Positions 46,449 to 57,090 of a stretch of DNA of 64,000 nt are shown one piece after another (the stretch's first letter is position 1; every line of letters starts with the position of its first letter). The notes under the pieces are model-generated. The model saw only the letters and a list, made by a program, of their open reading frames with translations. It was not told the DNA's origin and searched no databases. Where the stretch lies: NCBI GenBank assembly GCA_021234155.1, contig JAJEKV010000016.1, positions 1,238,001-1,302,000 of the forward strand. Reading direction: 5' to 3'. Origin of the DNA: Isoetes taiwanensis (Eukaryota > Streptophyta > Lycopodiopsida > Isoetales > Isoetaceae). Position numbers and translations under genes: made by a program.

Positions 46449-48333
46449 ATGAAGGTCGATACCAATCGCGCTCATGTCCATGATCAGGGCTTGGAGCAGA
46501 TGCTGATTAGTGCCCGGGACAAGGCGCTTAAGAAAGATATCTCTAAATCCACCTTATTTAGGGATTTCGACAGGTTGATTAGCAAGTTTGATCATGTGAT
46601 CCCAGCCCCTGAGCAGAGAGATATCTCTACAAGTGCCACACCTGATGCCCAGATTCATGCAGACATTGTTGAAGTAGTGCTGCATGCAGCTTCTTTAATG
46701 GGCATCAGCTTTGTTTTCAGCCATTTCGTAGCGGGTAAAATATTGGCTCCCTAACCAAACATTCGAAACCACGCATATATCGAGTTCGATATACAGCGTA
46801 TATCGAGTTCGATATATGGCATATATCGAGTTCGATATACGGCGTATATCGAACTCGATATACATATATCCGGCAGCGTGCCGAAAAATGGCGTATAAAA
46901 AAACGTATAAAATTGATATATAGTAGTATATCGAGTTAGATATACTATAGTATATCGAGTTCGATATACTATAGTATATCTAACTCGATATCCTACTGTA
47001 TATCATTTTTTTTTTTTTGTGTTCTTTCCGGGTTCTTAGGAGCTAGTCTGTACTAGAAAATGGCGAACCCTAGATCTGAGATTAGGGTCGGCCCAGCTCA
47101 CAGCGCGGCGCCCAACATATTTGCCACTATGCTACAGTTTTGCCATAGCCCATCTGAGCCGCTTCTATTTGTTTCTGGTCTGAACCCCGGTGCTTTATTG
47201 GAGGTCTTTCATGGAATACAATAGTTTGGGGAATTTTGAAATGGCAGCGGCTCTACCTGAAGAAAATGCCGAATGGTTATGCCAGATGAAGAAATGACCT
47301 AATTTGCTTCCGCCATAGAGAAAAAACTGAGGCCGAATAAGAAAATGTTGGATCTGCTTCTGCCTTACAGCAAAAACTGAGGCTCGTTAGGGTTTTTTTG
47401 GATCTGCTTCTACCATACAGGAAAAACTGAGGCTTGCTAGGGTTTGGTAGATATGTCGAATCAAATAGATGAATAGATGAAGAACAGGTCGTTGGATATA
47501 CGGAACAGATATAACGATGAAGGCTTTTCGCAATGCTAGACCAGGCTTTTCTGGGCAGATGGGGCCAAGCTCTCTCTAGTGGCTGTCATTCCATTTGCGT
47601 TGTCGATTCACCACTGCTAGAGCAACGAAGATTGCTTATGAAATACAGAGGATCAAATGTTAAGGGTGAAAGCTAATTCATAGTTGAGTTTGCATTTTGG
47701 AGCTTGGCTTGTATAAGAACTATCAGCCGGATGGGATGCTTTGGTGAGATGTGGTAGTGGAATGCTGCCAGGCATATGGCATATAGAGGATCTCTCACAG
47801 TACCGATAGCAAGACTGTTCAAAACAGGAAGACAAGCGAGCTTAGAAGCATAGTAATAGCCATTCATCTGGCGTATATCGTATATATGCCGTATAATTAT
47901 ATAAAAATGACGCTTATATTTTGTGTATATTTTCCGGCCGGTCAGAATCGAAAATTAAAAAAAAAAACAAATCGTATATCGAGTTCGATATATGCCATAT
48001 ATCTAACTCGATATACGTCGTATATCAAACTCGATATACGCTGTATATTTGTATATCGAGTTCGATATACGCAGTATATCTAACTCGATATATGTTTGGT
48101 TTTGAATGTATACTTAGGGTGCCAATAGTAGCACCGATTTCGTAGTGCTGAGCTCAAAACAAAGAAACTTGTTGGAGGCTTTTAAAAATTACTATGATGG
48201 AATGCTGGAGGTTAGAATAAAATGTTTTCTGCCGATGATGAATCTGGATGCAGATAGGCTGGATTATCTCGTCCAAAGAACTGTAATTCTTGAACCTACA
48301 CCACTACTGCCAGTCCTACCAGATCTGTCATGA
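46449..48333 (+). CDS. Orphan gene interrupted by introner-like element
   Basis: Exon 1 is 46449-46734 and exon 2 is 48146-48333. They join in phase 1/2 (286 + 188 nt) to give 157 residues if the sequence between is spliced with donor GTAAAA and acceptor CGTAG. Precise removal of the inserted element plus one target copy also gives an open frame (SHFVVLSSKQR). The protein begins MKVDTNRAHVHDQGLEQMLI and is helix-rich with a charged middle (KALKKDISKSTLFRDFDRLI). The second exon starts near LSSKQRNLLEAFKNYYDGML and ends in a Pro/Leu tail. I recognise no domain. Unspliced, it stops after 101 residues. A TATA box supports the start. Confidence 0.55.
46732..48136. mobile_element. TIR element with 9-bp duplication and palindrome arrays
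   Basis: ATTTCGTAG occurs immediately outside both ends (46723-46731 and 48137-48145). The ends are inverted: CGG at the tip, then TATTGGCTCCCTAA on the left and TATTGGCACCCTAA on the right strand, followed by ACATTCGAAACCA versus ACATTCAAAACCA. A 9-bp duplication is typical of Mutator-like elements. Next to each end is an array of the palindrome TATATCGAGTTCGATATA and variants (46775-47010 and 47870-48105). The centre has no transposase, so the element is non-autonomous. A good donor sits three bases inside the left end and the right-hand target copy supplies an AG, so it can act as an intron. Confidence 0.8.
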
Positions 48334-48803
48334 AAATTGTAATGAAATGAAAATTTTCTTTGATGAAATGTTTCTTCTTAGTTCTTGGTTAAATGTTTTT
48401 TTTTTTATTTCTCGCGCCAGTGGGGGTTCTGTATATATTGCATTAAGTCATTTCTAGAGTAAATGTCTAGAGTATATTAGGTACATATAAAATTTTCGCT
48501 GGGGTGCCTGGTGAAAATGACTCAGAAGAGTCCCCCTAAATGAACGCTTGTCATCTTGTTGTAATCAGACTGTAATCATCTATGAGATAAAGTATTAGTA
48601 CAACTTGTCTTCTATATGTGCAACTTGTCCAACATGTCCCGTGAAATTGGGCGCCCGCCCACTTTGCCCTTGAATGCTCATATCGAATGATGCGCGAAAT
48701 TGGGCGGCCGCCCAATTTCGCGTGGCTGTATAGGTGTACCTTATACGGTTACCTGTTGCGCTAGTATGTACGCCAATAATTGACATCAATAATTTCTCAC
48801 GCC

Positions 48804-48810
48804 TATAAAA
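48804..48810 (+). promoter_or_regulatory. TATA box
   Basis: TATAAAA lies 31 bp before the ATG at 48835. Transcription would start at or just before the ATG, leaving almost no leader, or translation may use a later start. Confidence 0.4.
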
Positions 48811-48834
48811 GCAGCTCCACTGCATTCATCTCTC

Positions 48835-49077
48835 ATGGCTTCCTTGCCGGATCGTCCGGAGAACATCCGATCCTTCAAGTGCTACTTGAGTTACAACGAT
48901 ATTTGCCAGTGCTATATGACTGGTGTTAGTCTTGATCCATGGCTCCAGTCCAAAGCAGATGGACCTGCGAGTAATTGCAGGAAGCTCACTCGTGTTGTGG
49001 TCCACCTGTATTGGCTTCCTGATCAGCAGATCTTTGAGCTGAATGGCATCGCCTTGGCAGGCGTTGACGACGAGTGA
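48835..49077 (+). CDS. Small orphan protein, 80 residues
   Basis: An ATG-started intact frame, MASLPDRPENIRSFKCYLSY and then NDICQCYMTGVSLDPWLQ, ends in an acidic AGVDDE tail. A TATA box precedes it, and GC-rich palindromes flank it on both sides (48694 and 49262). The balanced composition with four cysteines suggests a real protein. It does not resemble a family I know. It may be one exon of a larger palindrome-bearing module. Confidence 0.45.
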   Translation: MASLPDRPENIRSFKCYLSYNDICQCYMTGVSLDPWLQSKADGPASNCRKLTRVVVHLYWLPDQQIFELNGIALAGVDDE

Positions 49078-49499
49078 CTCTTTGTACACTCGGATATGTT
49101 AATGTACCTGACAAGGATATAATAATGTTGTAAGGATGTAATAAGCATAGTCAATATTATATAATGTAACGTACCTGAGTAATTCCTGAGGGTCTGCTCT
49201 TTGATCTCCACTGTTTCTGCAGCTCCACTTCACTTCATGTTTGATGGCGCTTACTCTGCCAGTAAATTGGGCGCCCGCCCAATTTACTGCGGAGGATAGC
49301 GAAGTCAAATAAATTTAATAAAAGGCTATAGTTTGTAAGGGTTAGCCAAATTCGGCGGGCGCCCAATTTGGTTAGCAAAGTAAACTAGAGAAATTTAAGA
49401 CAAGGAAATGAGTGCAACGCGTTATCATTTAAAAAAGAAGTATGAACAATTGTTATTAACATATTTCACGTATTTTCAAATCATAAGTCGCTCATTCGA

Positions 49500-50803
49500 T
49501 GCGGAGGCACATCTTCCGAATGATCCCCCTCTTGGGTTCTCCATCTTCGGGCTGAGGTTGTTGTCTTTGCCTCTTTGATCAATTCCATTCTTTGCATAAA
49601 ATCTTGGGCCCCAGTTCCTCATTCTCATCATGTGCACCTTGATTGTCTTACGTGTTCGCCACCTCTTCCTCTACATCTTGATTGCTCATCGTGTTGGGGA
49701 CCACATCCTCTCCATCGATTGTCCCCTTCCCCGTGTTTCCATGACAACGACAGAGTCGGGCTCCCTAGCAACCTCTTCCTCGAACTTTGAGGTCGCCTCA
49801 ATCATGTCCCAGTATTCACCACCCCGGAGTCCGCTGCAAAGGCGTTGATGTTGTTTTTCTTCTCCAAAATAGTTCCAAATCCTCGAGAGCCTAGGGGTCC
49901 CGCCTTTGAGCTCTACTTGAATCGCTCTTGTCCCTGTCTCGTAATTGATTGCACTTCATTTATGGTTGTAGACGAGAATGGACAAGGTGTCTCGTAAGGT
50001 GAAGTCGAGGCCGAGGAGCATTTTTGGAAGTAGAGGCCTTCTTCTTTCCCTCTTTTATCTTCTCAGAGTGCCTCGAGCTCTTGATTTTTCTCGCCTAACA
50101 TGACATCGAAGTTGCTCGAATATCCGTACAAGCTTAATTTCCAGCTTTCGTCGTCTCAAAAGACAATGTTTTATAGCCCTCGACACCGCCGCTTCGGCTA
50201 AAAGCACCACCGGAAAAGAAGTCGAGAACAAGTGCAACCTTCCAAAGATCAACTTCGTACTAGATAGGTGCACGCCCTACTTTCCAACCGATTTTGCACG
50301 GTACTCCTCCCCACCTGCTGCACCCCTTTGTCGCACCAAGGTCGATCATGAGCCAATAAGCCGCACGGAAAACAAATGTTAGAAACATTGATAGTCAACA
50401 AGCAAATTGGGCGGGCCCAATTTAAAATGCATCTGCCGCACACACTCGTGATCGGGCAAATTCTTTTCGATGTCCCTGCTTTTTCTCGTAAATGCTTGGG
50501 AAACTTAGCATATTGCTTTGGATGGTGGAATTGGCGAAGCAAATATTTATTTCTCAGAGCGATGGCGAGTAGCCGCAAGGCCTTTGGCAACATACATTAG
50601 CGGGACAAGACATTGCAACTCTCGAACTCTAGAGGTAGTCGCAGATTCCGCCGGGGTTCGGTAGGAACCAACCCAAACACTACCGCCACCGCCTATTGTC
50701 TTCATGGCGGATAGGCACTCATTGAGGCGGTCTGGGGTAATAAATATAGCTACCCGGTAAAGCCGCTGGTCCGTCATCGCGGCTTAGCTGGTCAAGGAAT
50801 TTT
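49500..50803 (-). pseudogene. Broken minus-strand coding region, 3' part
   Basis: Coding-like minus-strand pieces (for example an acidic DGEDVVPNTMSNQDVEEEV-type stretch at about 49720-49560, and frames at 50273-50055, 50593-50249 and 50777-50547) change frame repeatedly. A palindrome at 50402 sits between two of them, as if in an intron. They probably belong with the intact frame at 50804-51535. No family was recognised. Confidence 0.35.
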
Positions 50804-51535
50804 TCATAATCTTCCTTTGGCCATTTCTTCAGATATCCAAGTCGATCCAATGAAGCGGGCCGAAGTGTTTACCACGTCCACGCACAAACCTCGCGGACTA
50901 ACGTGGAAACACTTGAAAGGTTTGCCACCCTCCTCAACTGGCCCTAGAAGATATTCGTCTACTTTGCTGTAGAGGGACTCCGGAAAGCTTTCCTTCTCCA
51001 TCTCTTTGCGTCCTTCTGCCCATCCACTGATGCTACTTGCGAACATAAGCATCAGATTCTCCGTGAATATGGGGTGAGCTTGCCTCAAGGCAGCCATGTC
51101 TTGAAAAGGAAGTTTCTTCACTTCCTTCATGTATCTGACAAGGGCCCGCTCCATTGTTCCAATCTTCTTCAGCTCTCCGGCTCTGACTTTCATAGTGCGT
51201 CTCCCAGTATAATCCTTGCTTCCCTTCAGGAATGTGGTGCCATCCTTGATCTCCTTCAGCAGCCTTTGCAGATCTAGAGGATGCATGGACTTTAATGGGC
51301 GACAGGAATTATTGGTGAAAAGTCTAAGCCTATCCTTCACCTCAATTTTTTCTCCCTTCTCGTCCTTCAACCGGTCTTCGTAGAATAACTGGGCAACTTC
51401 GGTGCACATATTCCACGACTCGTCATCAAGATATACAAAGTAGTCGTAGTCACGCATAGTTGACTTCTTAATCGCTTTGCGCCTTACTGACTTTCCAATC
51501 CGCATGACAAAGAAGGCACGGATAAGGCGATACAC
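50804..51535 (-). CDS. Orphan 243-residue coding segment
   Basis: This is the longest uninterrupted frame in the 48-58 kb block. It probably starts at an acceptor (AATTAAG) near 51540 and not at the GTG. It has basic and acidic clusters, for example SVRRKAIKKSTMRDYDYFVY, LDDESWNMCTEVAQLFYEDR, LKEIKDGTTFLKGSKDYTGR, and ends HVSPRGLCVDVVN and WISEEMAKGRL. An upstream exon ending near 51789 (GKPKKGKRGHSVGGAYS, donor GTAAGT) is separated by an intron containing three GC palindromes, although the phases do not match without a one-base shift. Possibly an accessory protein of a large transposon. I recognise no fold. Confidence 0.5.
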   Translation of the reverse strand: MYRLIRAFFVMRIGKSVRRKAIKKSTMRDYDYFVYLDDESWNMCTEVAQLFYEDRLKDEKGEKIEVKDRLRLFTNNSCRPLKSMHPLDLQRLLKEIKDGTTFLKGSKDYTGRRTMKVRAGELKKIGTMERALVRYMKEVKKLPFQDMAALRQAHPIFTENLMLMFASSISGWAEGRKEMEKESFPESLYSKVDEYLLGPVEEGGKPFKCFHVSPRGLCVDVVNTSARFIGSTWISEEMAKGRL

Positions 51536-51788
51536 ATCATCTTAATTTGCTTGCAGTAGCTGACGCAAATTGGGCGCCCGCCCAATTTCAGATCATCCGA
51601 CACTCAGGTGAAATGGAGGTTTCCATTTCCTGAACGTTTCAAATTGGGCGAAGCCCTATTTGCCGTACTGCTCCGGAAATTGGGTTTCTAATTTGAAAAA
51701 GAGTGTTAACAGCTGAAATTGGGCGGGCGCCCAATTTCGAACTTGTGGATAGCAGGAACTAGTAATGGTGGTAGTGCACTTACAGAAT
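51536..51788 (-). other. Putative intron filled with GC palindromes
   Basis: The minus strand begins with a consensus donor GTAAGT at 51788 and ends at an AG near 51541. Three AAATTGGGCG-type palindromes (near 51714, 51640 and 51566) occupy much of the 250 bp. Confidence 0.5.
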
Positions 51789-53405
51789 ACGCTCCACCGA
51801 CGGAGTGCCCGCGTTTGCCCTTCTTAGGCTTCCCGTAGAATGCCCACCGGGTTATGGCCGCTGAATTTCTTCGAAAAAATACTTCCTCGTATAGTCTTCT
51901 TTGTTATGTCATTATTCTCCGGGCTTACAATTTAACGCATTCTCGATTCTTCGTGGAGATTTCCGCGCCAGACTTCGGCAAGATTTCCTTTTGGCATAGA
52001 AAAAGAATATCGGGCTTCGCCAAGTGCTTCCTTTCAGAGGCCATGCCAAAGCTTGTGTGACAAGCGGTTGAGCAACCGCGGGTCGTATGGTTGCCATTAA
52101 CAATCCAAGATTCTCGCATTTTGCGATCCTCCGACTTCTTCCACTTGATTGCTCGCCTGCCTGCGTGGATCGAATGGCACGACATCAAAGATTGTGGAGG
52201 GTGCATCCGATGGCTGATAAACGATTCGTAGAGAGTGTCCAAGTGTTCGGACTTATGACCCTACAAGTCATATTTAGGGGCTTTATGCATCTTGAACACA
52301 TCGACTTCAATCTCAAGCCCACCCCCGAGGGTAGATTCTCTCCCCGCGGCTTGATGCTTGCTATGGCGCTTTGTGGCAACTCATGTCCGCTCTCCCGAAA
52401 GTGACGCCGCCACCGGATGGAGTGAACTTCACGACCGCCGGCTACTCTCCGGTTCTTCGATGAAGAAGAAGACAAGGACTCCCCTCTCCGAAGTTTTTGG
52501 GCTCGGATAACACATCCGCTTATGCCTCTTCGACGGACCACCTAAATCTTTTTCCCATGCGCTTAGGGGTTCCTCTTCTTCGACGGCTGGTCCTCTTCTT
52601 CGCGACTCACATCGGGCGACTTTGATGTTCTCTTCATTCCAATCAATATAAGTTTAGTGGCGCTTTTTTACGGTGAATAGCCTTAGCGGTGTGTCCTCGC
52701 CTTCTTGATCCGGGCCAGATCGGGCTCCATTTTGCGCTGCCCCGCGGCTTGTGCTTTGTCTCACCTTTCTTGTATCTAGACTTAAGCCACTTAGTATCGT
52801 ACACTTTAGGTTGGTTTTGCCCCGATAATTCGCGGGAACGATTGCTTTCGACTGTTCGCTTTGTGCTCTAATATCCATCGCCTCGATAGCGTAGTAGCCA
52901 TCCAAAATATCAGTTCTTGATTTGATGCCCGAAGCTCTAAACTTTCATATGAGTCCAGCCCATCCTTTCTCGAGCGCAAGAATGTGGGCTTTCCTTTATA
53001 CTTGGCGTTCATCATACATGGCTCGTACTTAGATAGTGGAACTTTATAACGGACAAAAGTCCGATCTACTTGTGTCTTCAACGCCGATGAGGAAGTCATC
53101 CTTGTTCTCAGTGAGACCTCCATGTCGATGACGATACCCGCCGAATTCATTTTTCCTGCCCCTATCTTGCCAAAGAAAAGCGTAAGATCCTTGAGGTGGT
53201 TTGTCCGGGACCCGTGATGAATATTCCCTATCTCTATGCACCGGACCCATTCCTCAAAGAACCGCCAAAATTTCATTGGGCACAACCTGGATGCCAAGAA
53301 ACAGGTTCTTTTTCTTCTTCTCGTTTTTGCATTCTCTATTGCAATAGCCTCGCAGAATTTGGGTCCTGCAGGGAACCCGAAAGTAGATGCTTTGTTCAAG
53401 GCCAT
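51789..53405 (-). pseudogene. Broken minus-strand coding region, 5' part
   Basis: Pieces with coherent composition (53405-52806; KVYDTKWLKSRYKKGETKHK in a second frame near 52800; 52541-52185) switch frame several times. A Lys/Arg-rich segment with AKYKGKPTFLRSRKDG is followed by a Trp-rich stretch. They probably precede the 243-residue segment in one long minus-strand gene. No known domain was identified. Confidence 0.35.
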
Positions 53406-53429
53406 ATTAATTCCCTGCAGAACGGAAAG

Positions 53430-55800
53430 TAGTGTTAGTAACTTGGGAGACTTGGGGCTGAAGAGGTCATTGAAACCGATGGAGGCAAATTGGGCTCACC
53501 AATTTGCCCCTCGATCCACGCGACACCAAATTGGGCCGCCTAATTTGCTCGGCCAACTCATGGTGAGCCTTGAGTCCGAGGAGACGATTGTATCACGAGG
53601 GGCCAAATTTGGGCCAGCCAATTTTGCCAGATCCCCATACTATATTGAGCGCTACGCCATTTACTTATATATTCACACCAAAGTGGGATGACGCCAATTT
53701 GCCTATCCCGGAGAGCCTATCCAAGGTAGTCGTGCTCTCGGGATAGGCAAACCGGGGGCCCCCCCACTTTGGTGTCGGATAGGCAACCGGGCGCCCGCCC
53801 ACATTGGTGTGAGGGATAAGTAAATTGGGCCCGCCCACGCTGGTGTTAGGGAAAAGTCCAATGTTTTGCAAAATGAAACACCCTAAGGGAAGCAATTGGG
53901 TGCCCTATTCGGGCCCGCATACGTGTATGCATCCGTGGGGGGAAAGTGAGGCATCTAGAAGATGTTCATATGTCCGAGATGTTATAGCGGGATACTTAAT
54001 CGTGCAAGCCAAGTTTATATTAAGAAAGTAGTCCACCTTACCTTTGCCACCGGTGGTGGGGCGAGATGCCATCAATCGCTAGAATTCCTTGGTGTCTGGG
54101 GGGTACCCAGGCGATAGGTCAATGCAGAGAGGAAGGCGCCAACAGGATGGCGACAAGCGGCCGAGAGACACAAGGCGCCAAGAGCTCGATCCGAAGCCGA
54201 CAGCTGGTTCGGGAGTATAGTGCGGGCTGAGAACGACTTTCGTGGCTAAGAAATATGAAGGCGACAGTGTTTAGCGGAGCACAAAGCGCCAAAGAAGCAC
54301 AGAATTTTCTAAATCTGCAGTCGAGGAGAATGAGGGGCTTTTAAAGGGTTATGGACCTCTCTTGGGGCTTAAGACAAGTGTCGTGCATGTAAGCGCTTGG
54401 CCCTTTGAAATAAAAATGGACCGTTGATGGGTTCGAGCGTGAGGAATTAATTGTGGACCTTAATAATGAGTGCGCGGATTTTTTGAATTTCAAATCTGTC
54501 ATTTAAAGCCCGCCCAAAATTAATTCGAGTCATGCACGTGTCGCACGTGCTTTAGGCGGGAACTTGTGTTTCAAAGTTCCGGGACGGACACATTATTTCG
54601 AAATTAGGTGGGACATTTAACTTTAAAAATTGGGGGGAAATTACATTCAAATTTTGGGGAATTCATGTTTAAATGTAAATGCGCTTCAAACCTGTTGTTT
54701 TTCTGGCAGTGCCTTGTTTGGCTACTATCTTTTCTACAAGACGCAAACATCTTCAGCGATTCATATTCATGGCCACGAGATCTCCAAAGGTTTGTGCTGC
54801 TCCACAGTTAAATTCGCCATACCTCGATGTGTAATTGCTGCAAATGTGATGTGACCCGATTTTATCAATCACGCCTTTCCATTCACGGCTGTTCATTCGC
54901 ACCTCTTCAAGCACTTTGTTCATTCACACCTTTCCATTCACGCCTTTTCGATGGCTTGACCCTTGATTTACTCCTCCTCATTCACCTGGTTACTGTCACA
55001 TTTACATAAACTCTAAATTTCGATGCAGTCCGCCCTTTTCCTGAAATTGTCATGCAGGATTTGTGTGCCTGCTATTTTCTCCATTAACCCTTGTTTGTAG
55101 TCAGGCCCTTCCAATGCTCGATTGTATTTGTTTTGGGAGCTCAATGATAAATTCCGCTTAGTGTCCGCCTCCTTAGTTTCTCTTAGTGTGTATGTGTAGG
55201 TGACCGTAGGTGAAACCGCCCGGATGGGCAAACTATATCTCAAGGTGTTTTATCTTGGTGACAACTAAATTGGCGCCGAAGTCTCGCCTACTTCACGGGT
55301 CTTTAACCACCACCTAACAAATTGGTGGGCGCCCAATTTGTCTTGCCGGATATGTCCCGCCGTAACGACAACCTTCTTTTGTACCCATTGTGAGACCGAT
55401 TTGCATCAATAATACCCTTATATAAGCGCCGATTCGGTTCAAATTGGGGCGTCCCAATTTATAAACAATGGGACAAATTGGCGGTCGCCCATATTGTCCC
55501 TTTCGTCAGATGACCGGATAGGTGAAACGTCCAGGGTGGGCCAGTCAGATCTCGAATGTGTTTTCTCTTGGTGACAAGCTAAATTGGGCGGACGCCGAGT
55601 GTGTGCCTACTTTACAGCTCTACCACCACCACTAACAAATTGGGCGCCCAATTTGTGCTTGTGGATATGGCCTCTTGAGTGAGAACCTTCTTTTCTACCC
55701 ATTGTGAGACTATCGCATCCAATACTAACCTTATACAAGGGGAATCTAAACACCTCATACGAAAAAAGGGCACCCTACCAATTTTATTGTCCTTGTAACC
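53430..55800. other. Palindrome-rich spacer, no gene
   Basis: Dense AATTGGGC palindromes at 53480-53830 and 55260-55660, and a repeated GGATAGGCAA/CACTTTGGTGT unit at 53690-53850. Two diverged copies of a ~250 bp segment (TTTTCTCTTGGTGACAA-type, ~55230 and ~55550) form a direct repeat. No convincing ORF. Confidence 0.5.
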
Positions 55801-57090
55801 ATTGAATGGGAATCCCCCTGTGTCATTTGCATTGCTTTCTCGCCTTCCTTACTCGATTTTAACACTACTGAAATCCTTGTGCGGGGTTGTGTATCTCTTC
55901 CTTAATGAACATCTAGTAGCAAAGGGAGTTGTGGGGCAAATGACACAATGCCACTTCAAGGAGATATCGAAAAGGACTACCGAGCGTAGGTGTGGAGGAA
56001 GTGTTCAAGGCCACCATACCCTTCCCCCGCCAACTCCGTGATGCAACCACAATAGCGTAAGCCGGGGGCTCATTCGCTCGTGGAGAAGTGAAGATGCTCG
56101 TGAGTCGCCTCGCTAATGACGCCCCCAAAGAAAAAGACAAATGGACAAATGGGTGGGGAAGGAGACACAACATCACGACAAGATATACCCTTCTTGAAAA
56201 GGATTGTGAGATATGGCACTCATGCGACTCCATTATTGCTGGAAAGGGATTCATATCTTTCACCGCCCCGATGATGCGCTTTGTGACCGGCCGGGTTTCA
56301 AGTTTGTGGGAGTATTCAGAATCGAAGGTTTCCCTCCCCTTTCGGGAAGTGAACATCCGCTGCCGTGGTTGCTTGCAGGTGCCGGCCGGGATGCTCGTGA
56401 GATGGAGCAATGACCTCGTCCGTGTTGACGGAGTAAAGGTCTCGGAGATATTGACCGCAAAGACCGCAACAGAAGCAGATATTGTGTCCAGCCGGGGGAG
56501 CTCGTGAGCATCGAAGCACCCAAATTATGAGAAACGACATTACACTTTTCATTCCCCGACAACCCGGGAAGGTTGTTAGGCCACCAAAGCTTGCTCGCCT
56601 CACCACTCGAGAATGCTATCCTCACTTACGGGAGGACCTTGTGTTGCAAGAATAGGTGTTGTGTCGTTCTCTAGGAATCAAGTTGTTAACATGCGAAAAG
56701 GAATTCCTTGCCATGAAATCAAGTGATAGGGTTACTTTTGTTTATGACATGTTCGGGCCAACAACATGAAAGGTCAAGAATGGGACGACCGGTGTCGCAG
56801 GGGAATCTCGCTTTGCGAAAAGGGCGTGGTACCTTGGTCTCGGGATCTCAAAGTCGGCGATCCGAAATGGAAGGCCCAATTTCTTGAGGGTGCACGCAAG
56901 GCGAACATGGTAACCGTGGCACCTTGAAGCCTCGCCTCGACGTTGGCATGTGAGGCCGTGGTTTTCCATGTTCGTGAGGGAGAACGGTGAATCCTTGCCC
57001 CACCGTGAGCAGGAGAAACGAGGAGGGATAAGAGAGAATGTCGAAGTTGCCTCGCAATGTTTACTTAAGTCCAAAGATTCTAGAAGAGGT
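55801..57090 (+). pseudogene. Plus-strand coding-like fragments upstream of transposase
   Basis: Frames such as 56088-56507 (MKMLVSRLANDAPKEKDKWT, RRHNITTRYTLLEKDCEIWH) are coherent but stop and shift. They may be the N-terminal region of the transposase that follows, or a neighbouring gene. I cannot assign a domain. Confidence 0.3.

Larger units (their letters stand above)
48650..55660. repeat. Dispersed GC-rich palindrome family
   Basis: Palindromes of the form AAATTGGGCG(GGCG)CCCAATTT recur at about 48653, 48694, 49262, 49352, 50402, 51566, 51714, 53487, 53525, 53608, 53800, 55320, 55440, 55475, 55580 and 55640, with varied centres. All lie in what I read as introns or spacers, none inside the intact 243-codon frame. 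Most arms are 10-12 bp with one to three mismatches. Confidence 0.85.

Noticed and set aside
46775-48105. CRISPR-like regularly spaced repeats
   Set aside because: The TATATCGAGTTCGATATA copies are contiguous or irregularly spaced palindromes without uniform spacers, in a eukaryotic context.
52185-52541. 118-codon minus-strand ORF as an independent gene
   Set aside because: Neighbouring frames look equally coding and no start or splice context supports it; it is treated as part of a broken region.
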